DNA of 8,754 bases, from the NCBI GenBank assembly GCA_947071955.1, contig CAMTGL010000080.1, positions 1 to 8,754 of the forward strand. Reading direction: 5' to 3'. The notes beneath the pieces are model-generated. The model saw nothing but the letters and a program-made list of their open reading frames with translations. It did no database searches and was not told the DNA's origin. Made by a program: the position numbers and the translations under genes. Positions 6,396 through 8,754 of the stretch are shown here, one piece after another; positions within the stretch are counted from its first letter, which is position 1, and each line of letters begins with the position of its first letter. The DNA comes from an uncultured Plesiomonas sp. (lineage in GTDB: Bacteria; Pseudomonadota; Gammaproteobacteria; Enterobacterales; CAMTGL01).

Positions 6396-7178
6396 TCAGA
6401 AAAAAAGGTAAAAATCTTTTGTTAGATCGCGATAATCGTAGTGATAAATTCCAGAGCTTTCATTAATTACTAGTTTTTTATCCTGCTTATCTTGTCTGAC
6501 AAATCCAAATTCCAGCAGAATACGTTGTGCTTTTTTCCCTTCACGACTAAAAACGGCTACGGCCTGATAGCAGAACAGACCAAAATTCTGTGCTAATGCG
6601 CATATAGGTTCAGCAACATCAAACGGCAGAACCAGACACACGCGGCCGGTGGGCGCTAATACTCGACACGCACTCTGCAACAGCACTTCATGGCTGAGTG
6701 TATCGGTATAACGTGCTGCATCTCTGGCAGTATCACGACAGGCTACGCCAGACTCAAAATAGGGGGGATTAGAGACAACGAGATCAAACTTCAACAGATT
6801 ATGCTGCGAAAATTGCTGAATAGACTGGTTAGATAACCTGATTTTATGCTGCCAAGGTGAGGCGGCAATATTCTCCTGCGCTTGCTCAGCCGCAGTATTG
6901 TCAAGTTCAACTGCCGTAATCTGTGTATCAGCAGGGGTGCGTTGTGCTAACATCAGTGCTATCAGGCCGGTTCCCGATCCGATATCCAGAATCTTTGCCG
7001 CGCCGTTTATTGGCGACCACGCACCCAGCAGGATCCCATCCGTTCCGACTTTCATGGCGCAGCGATCGTGTGCCACAAAAAACTGCTTGAAGGTAAACCC
7101 GTTACGCGCCAGATTGCTGGTCGCTTTTTTGGGCGTAATTTCAGCATTGTTATTGAGTAAGGGTGGCTTATCAGACAT
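6396..7178 (-). CDS. trmN: tRNA1(Val) (adenine(37)-N6)-methyltransferase TrmN (YfiC)
   Basis: It uses S-adenosylmethionine to methylate N6 of A37, next to the anticodon, in tRNA1(Val). The 260-residue protein has a Rossmann-fold methyltransferase domain. The family signature RNGFTFKQFFVAHDRCAMKVGTDG lies near 25-48. The SAM loop is DIGSGTG (65-71), the acidic motif VELD (90-93) and the N6-adenine catalytic motif NPPY (137-140). The ending DFYLFF matches E. coli DFYLFM-type ends. The open frame runs 43 codons further upstream to 7307 and into srmB. I chose ATG 7178-7176 (MSDKPP) because GGAGAG lies five bases before it and the upstream stretch has no similarity to the family. Even so, the N-terminus is about 15 residues longer than in E. 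coli. It is divergent from srmB, as in E. coli. Confidence 0.93.
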   Translation of the reverse strand: MSDKPPLLNNNAEITPKKATSNLARNGFTFKQFFVAHDRCAMKVGTDGILLGAWSPINGAAKILDIGSGTGLIALMLAQRTPADTQITAVELDNTAAEQAQENIAASPWQHKIRLSNQSIQQFSQHNLLKFDLVVSNPPYFESGVACRDTARDAARYTDTLSHEVLLQSACRVLAPTGRVCLVLPFDVAEPICALAQNFGLFCYQAVAVFSREGKKAQRILLEFGFVRQDKQDKKLVINESSGIYHYDYRDLTKDFYLFF

Positions 7179-7183
7179 GGCAT

Positions 7184-7189
7184 CTCTCC
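7184..7189 (-). promoter_or_regulatory. Shine-Dalgarno deciding the trmN start
   Basis: GGAGAG on the minus strand, five bases before ATG 7178-7176. It rules out the far upstream frame start at 7307, which would overlap the srmB coding start. Confidence 0.7.
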
Positions 7190-7226
7190 GCAAAAAGGTT
7201 GCCAAGCATAGGCGAAATGCAATTAA

Positions 7227-7244
7227 GCGTGAAGAGGCGTGAAG
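7227..7244 (+). repeat. Tandem GCGTGAAG repeat in the trmN-srmB divergent region
   Basis: GCGTGAAG occurs at 7227-7234 and again at 7237-7244, ten bases apart (one helical turn), just upstream of the srmB -10 box where a -35 or an activator site would lie. Sequence fact only; a regulatory role is a guess. Confidence 0.45.
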
Positions 7245-7261
7245 CAAAACGCCGGCAAGGT

Positions 7262-7274
7262 TATAATCCCCCCC
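7262..7274 (+). promoter_or_regulatory. Putative srmB promoter: perfect -10 box followed by a C7 tract
   Basis: TATAAT at 7262-7267 matches the sigma-70 -10 consensus exactly. The region 16-18 bases upstream has no good -35 (TGAAGC or GTGAAG). Seven C residues follow at 7268-7274, filling the discriminator between the -10 box and the expected start near 7274-7276. The leader would be only about 18 bases. AAGAGGTG (7281-7288) is the ribosome binding site, four bases before ATG 7293. Confidence 0.5.
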
Positions 7275-7292
7275 TCGCATAAGAGGTGAACC

Positions 7293-8705
7293 ATGGTAGC
7301 GACACAATTTACAGAATTAGATCTCGACAAACGTCTTCTGGCCGCACTGAAAGATAAGGGTTACGAACGCCCGACTGTCATTCAAAGCGAGACCATTCCA
7401 GCCGCCATGGAAGGGCGCGATGTCATGGGGTCAGCCCCGACAGGTACGGGTAAAACCGCTGCGTTCTTGTTGCCTGCAATTCAGCATTTGCTGGATTACC
7501 CGCGCAGAAAACCGGGTACACCGCGTGTACTGGTGCTTGCTCCAACACGTGAGCTGGCAATGCAAGTGGCTGATCAAGCGCGTGAGCTGGCAGCACACAC
7601 CAATTTGGCCATTGCAACCATTACTGGTGGCGTTGCCTATTTGAACCATGCTGAAGTGTTCAGCCAAAATCAGGACATCGTGGTTGCCACCCCAGGACGT
7701 CTGTTGCAGTACATCAAAGAAGAGAACTTTGATTGCCGCGCTGTTGAAATTCTGATCTTTGACGAAGCCGACCGCCTGCTGCAAATGGGCTTTGGTCAGG
7801 ATGCTGAGAAAATCGCAGCAGAAACACGCTGGCGTAAGCAGACCTTCTTGTTCTCTGCGACACTTGAAGGTGATTTGCTGACCGACTTTGCTGACCGTCT
7901 GCTCAATGATCCAATTAAGATTGAAGCTGAACCGAGCCGTCGTGAGCGCAAGAAGATCCTACAGTGGTACTACCGTTCTGATGATGTAGAACACAAAACT
8001 GCGCAACTGGCACACTTGCTCAAGCAAGAAGATGTCACCCGTACCATTGTATTTGTGCGTAAGCGTGAACGTGTTCGTGAGCTGGTTGATGCTCTGCATA
8101 AGCACGGTATTGTGGCCGGTTTCCTTGAAGGTGAAATGGCGCAAACTCAGCGTACCCGTGCAATTGATAAGCTAAAAAATGGCGAAATCAGCGTACTGGT
8201 TGCAACCGATGTCGCTTCACGTGGTATCGACATTGATGATGTCAGCCATGTGTTCAACTTTGACATGCCACGCACTGCAGATGCCTATTTACACCGTATT
8301 GGCCGTACCGGTCGTATGGGCCGTAAAGGTACTGCCATCTCACTGGTTGAAGCGCATGATTTTGATCTGCTGGGTAAAATTACCCGTTATATCGATGATC
8401 CGCTTAAATACCGAGTGATTGATGAGCTGCGCCCGAGCACTAAAGCGCCGAAGCATGAAGGCCGCCGTGGTCCATCGAAAAAGCAAAAAGAGCGTATCAA
8501 AAAGAAACGTGCTGACAAGTTGGAACAAAAAGACACCGAGAAAACTAAAATCCGTCATCGGGATAAAAAGAATATCGGTAAGCGTCGTGCAGCCAGCAAT
8601 GAAGCAAACGTAGAAGCCAAGCATAAGCAGGACGCGGCGGCTAAAGCTGCGCACAAACGCGAACAAGCGGCTAAACGTGCTGCAGATGACGATTACGACG
8701 ATTAA
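7293..8705 (+). CDS. srmB: ATP-dependent DEAD-box RNA helicase SrmB
   Basis: SrmB helps early assembly of the large ribosomal subunit by rearranging 23S rRNA, acting in E. coli with ribosomal proteins L4 and L24. The 470-residue protein has a complete helicase core: Q motif with Gln31, motif I APTGTGKT (48-55), Ia PTRELA (84-89), Ib TPGR (133-136), II DEAD (157-160), III SAT (188-190), IV IVFV (252-255), V ATDVASRGID (304-313) and VI HRIGRTGR (334-341). SrmB-specific stretches such as QYIKEENFDCRAVE and RERKKILQWYYR identify the paralogue. The basic tail (about 381-470) is rich in Lys and Arg, contains RHRDKKNIGKRR as in E. coli, and then extends about 26 residues beyond the E. coli length with an Ala/Lys-rich, possibly helical stretch ending in acidic DDDYDD. 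It is divergent from trmN and followed by its own terminator. Confidence 0.97.
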   Translation: MVATQFTELDLDKRLLAALKDKGYERPTVIQSETIPAAMEGRDVMGSAPTGTGKTAAFLLPAIQHLLDYPRRKPGTPRVLVLAPTRELAMQVADQARELAAHTNLAIATITGGVAYLNHAEVFSQNQDIVVATPGRLLQYIKEENFDCRAVEILIFDEADRLLQMGFGQDAEKIAAETRWRKQTFLFSATLEGDLLTDFADRLLNDPIKIEAEPSRRERKKILQWYYRSDDVEHKTAQLAHLLKQEDVTRTIVFVRKRERVRELVDALHKHGIVAGFLEGEMAQTQRTRAIDKLKNGEISVLVATDVASRGIDIDDVSHVFNFDMPRTADAYLHRIGRTGRMGRKGTAISLVEAHDFDLLGKITRYIDDPLKYRVIDELRPSTKAPKHEGRRGPSKKQKERIKKKRADKLEQKDTEKTKIRHRDKKNIGKRRAASNEANVEAKHKQDAAAKAAHKREQAAKRAADDDYDD

Positions 8706-8729
8706 TCGTCACAGTGCCTGAACTGTCAT

Positions 8730-8754
8730 AAAAAAGCCCAATATGGGCTTTTTT
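8730..8754 (+). terminator. Intrinsic terminator of srmB
   Basis: AAAAAAGCCCA (8730-8740) and TGGGCTTTTTT (8744-8754) form a perfect 11-bp stem with the loop ATA, ending in six T at the window edge. It starts 25 bases after the srmB stop. A smaller stem ACAGT (8711-8715) / ACTGT (8722-8726) precedes it. The A tract would let it work on the other strand as well. Confidence 0.92.

Noticed and set aside
6340..6398. Intrinsic terminator directly after trmN
   Set aside because: A short T tract exists at 6356-6360, but only an A/T-rich 4-bp stem with a tiny loop precedes it.
7179..7307. 43-residue N-terminal extension of TrmN
   Set aside because: It would overlap the srmB start and has no family similarity; GGAGAG is well placed before ATG 7178.
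7431..7784. 117-codon open frame antisense to srmB
   Set aside because: It lies wholly opposite the conserved helicase core, with no recognisable protein features; a shadow of srmB.
8340..8666. 108-codon antisense frame with a hydrophobic, Phe/Leu-rich translation opposite the srmB tail
   Set aside because: The hydrophobic look comes from the reverse complement of Lys/Glu-rich codons in the srmB tail; no ribosome binding site was evident.
1..8754. Defence system, prophage, toxin-antitoxin or other accessory module
   Set aside because: All long frames are conserved housekeeping genes in a familiar order; no unknown gene pair or mobile signature remains in the gaps.

Overview
The window is ordinary chromosomal housekeeping DNA from a gammaproteobacterium. 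Every protein closely resembles its Escherichia coli counterpart: RF2 N-terminus, RecJ, DsbC, XerD (298 residues, all six catalytic residues at the E. coli positions), FldB, BrnQ, TrmN and SrmB. The gene order fldB / xerD-dsbC-recJ-prfB is the E. coli order. Base composition looks moderate. An enteric-like, Vibrio-like or Aeromonadales (for example Tolumonas-like) host would all fit, and I cannot fix the order from sequence alone. I see no prophage, insertion sequence, CRISPR array, tRNA or rRNA gene.

Layout. Positions 1-257 (minus) hold the 5' end of prfB, including its programmed +1 frameshift site. Positions 364-2091 (minus) are recJ, 2251-2952 (minus) dsbC and 3086-3982 (minus) xerD. These four genes read in one direction with gaps of 106, 159 and 133 bases, so they may be partly co-transcribed, but promoter-like sequences are visible before prfB and before dsbC. 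fldB (4209-4727, plus) diverges from xerD across 226 bases. fldB converges on brnQ (4813-6123, minus), and a bidirectional terminator hairpin lies between them. trmN (6396-7178, minus) lies upstream of brnQ across 272 bases with no gene. srmB (7293-8705, plus) diverges from trmN and ends in a textbook intrinsic terminator at the window edge.

Functionally there are four themes: translation and ribosome or tRNA maintenance (prfB, trmN, srmB), DNA maintenance (recJ, xerD), envelope redox folding and electron transfer (dsbC, fldB), and amino-acid uptake (brnQ). Start sites deserve attention. xerD and brnQ begin with GTG. The longest reading frames of recJ and trmN overshoot their true starts by 9 and 43 codons, as judged from Shine-Dalgarno placement and family length.

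I did not find a novel multi-gene system. The points most worth a second look are small: a DsbC that has lost its second, structural disulfide; a 50-bp imperfect palindrome between dsbC and recJ; a one-base variant of the RF2 frameshift stimulator; a symmetric repeat in the dsbC promoter; and a seven-C tract just downstream of the srmB -10 box.
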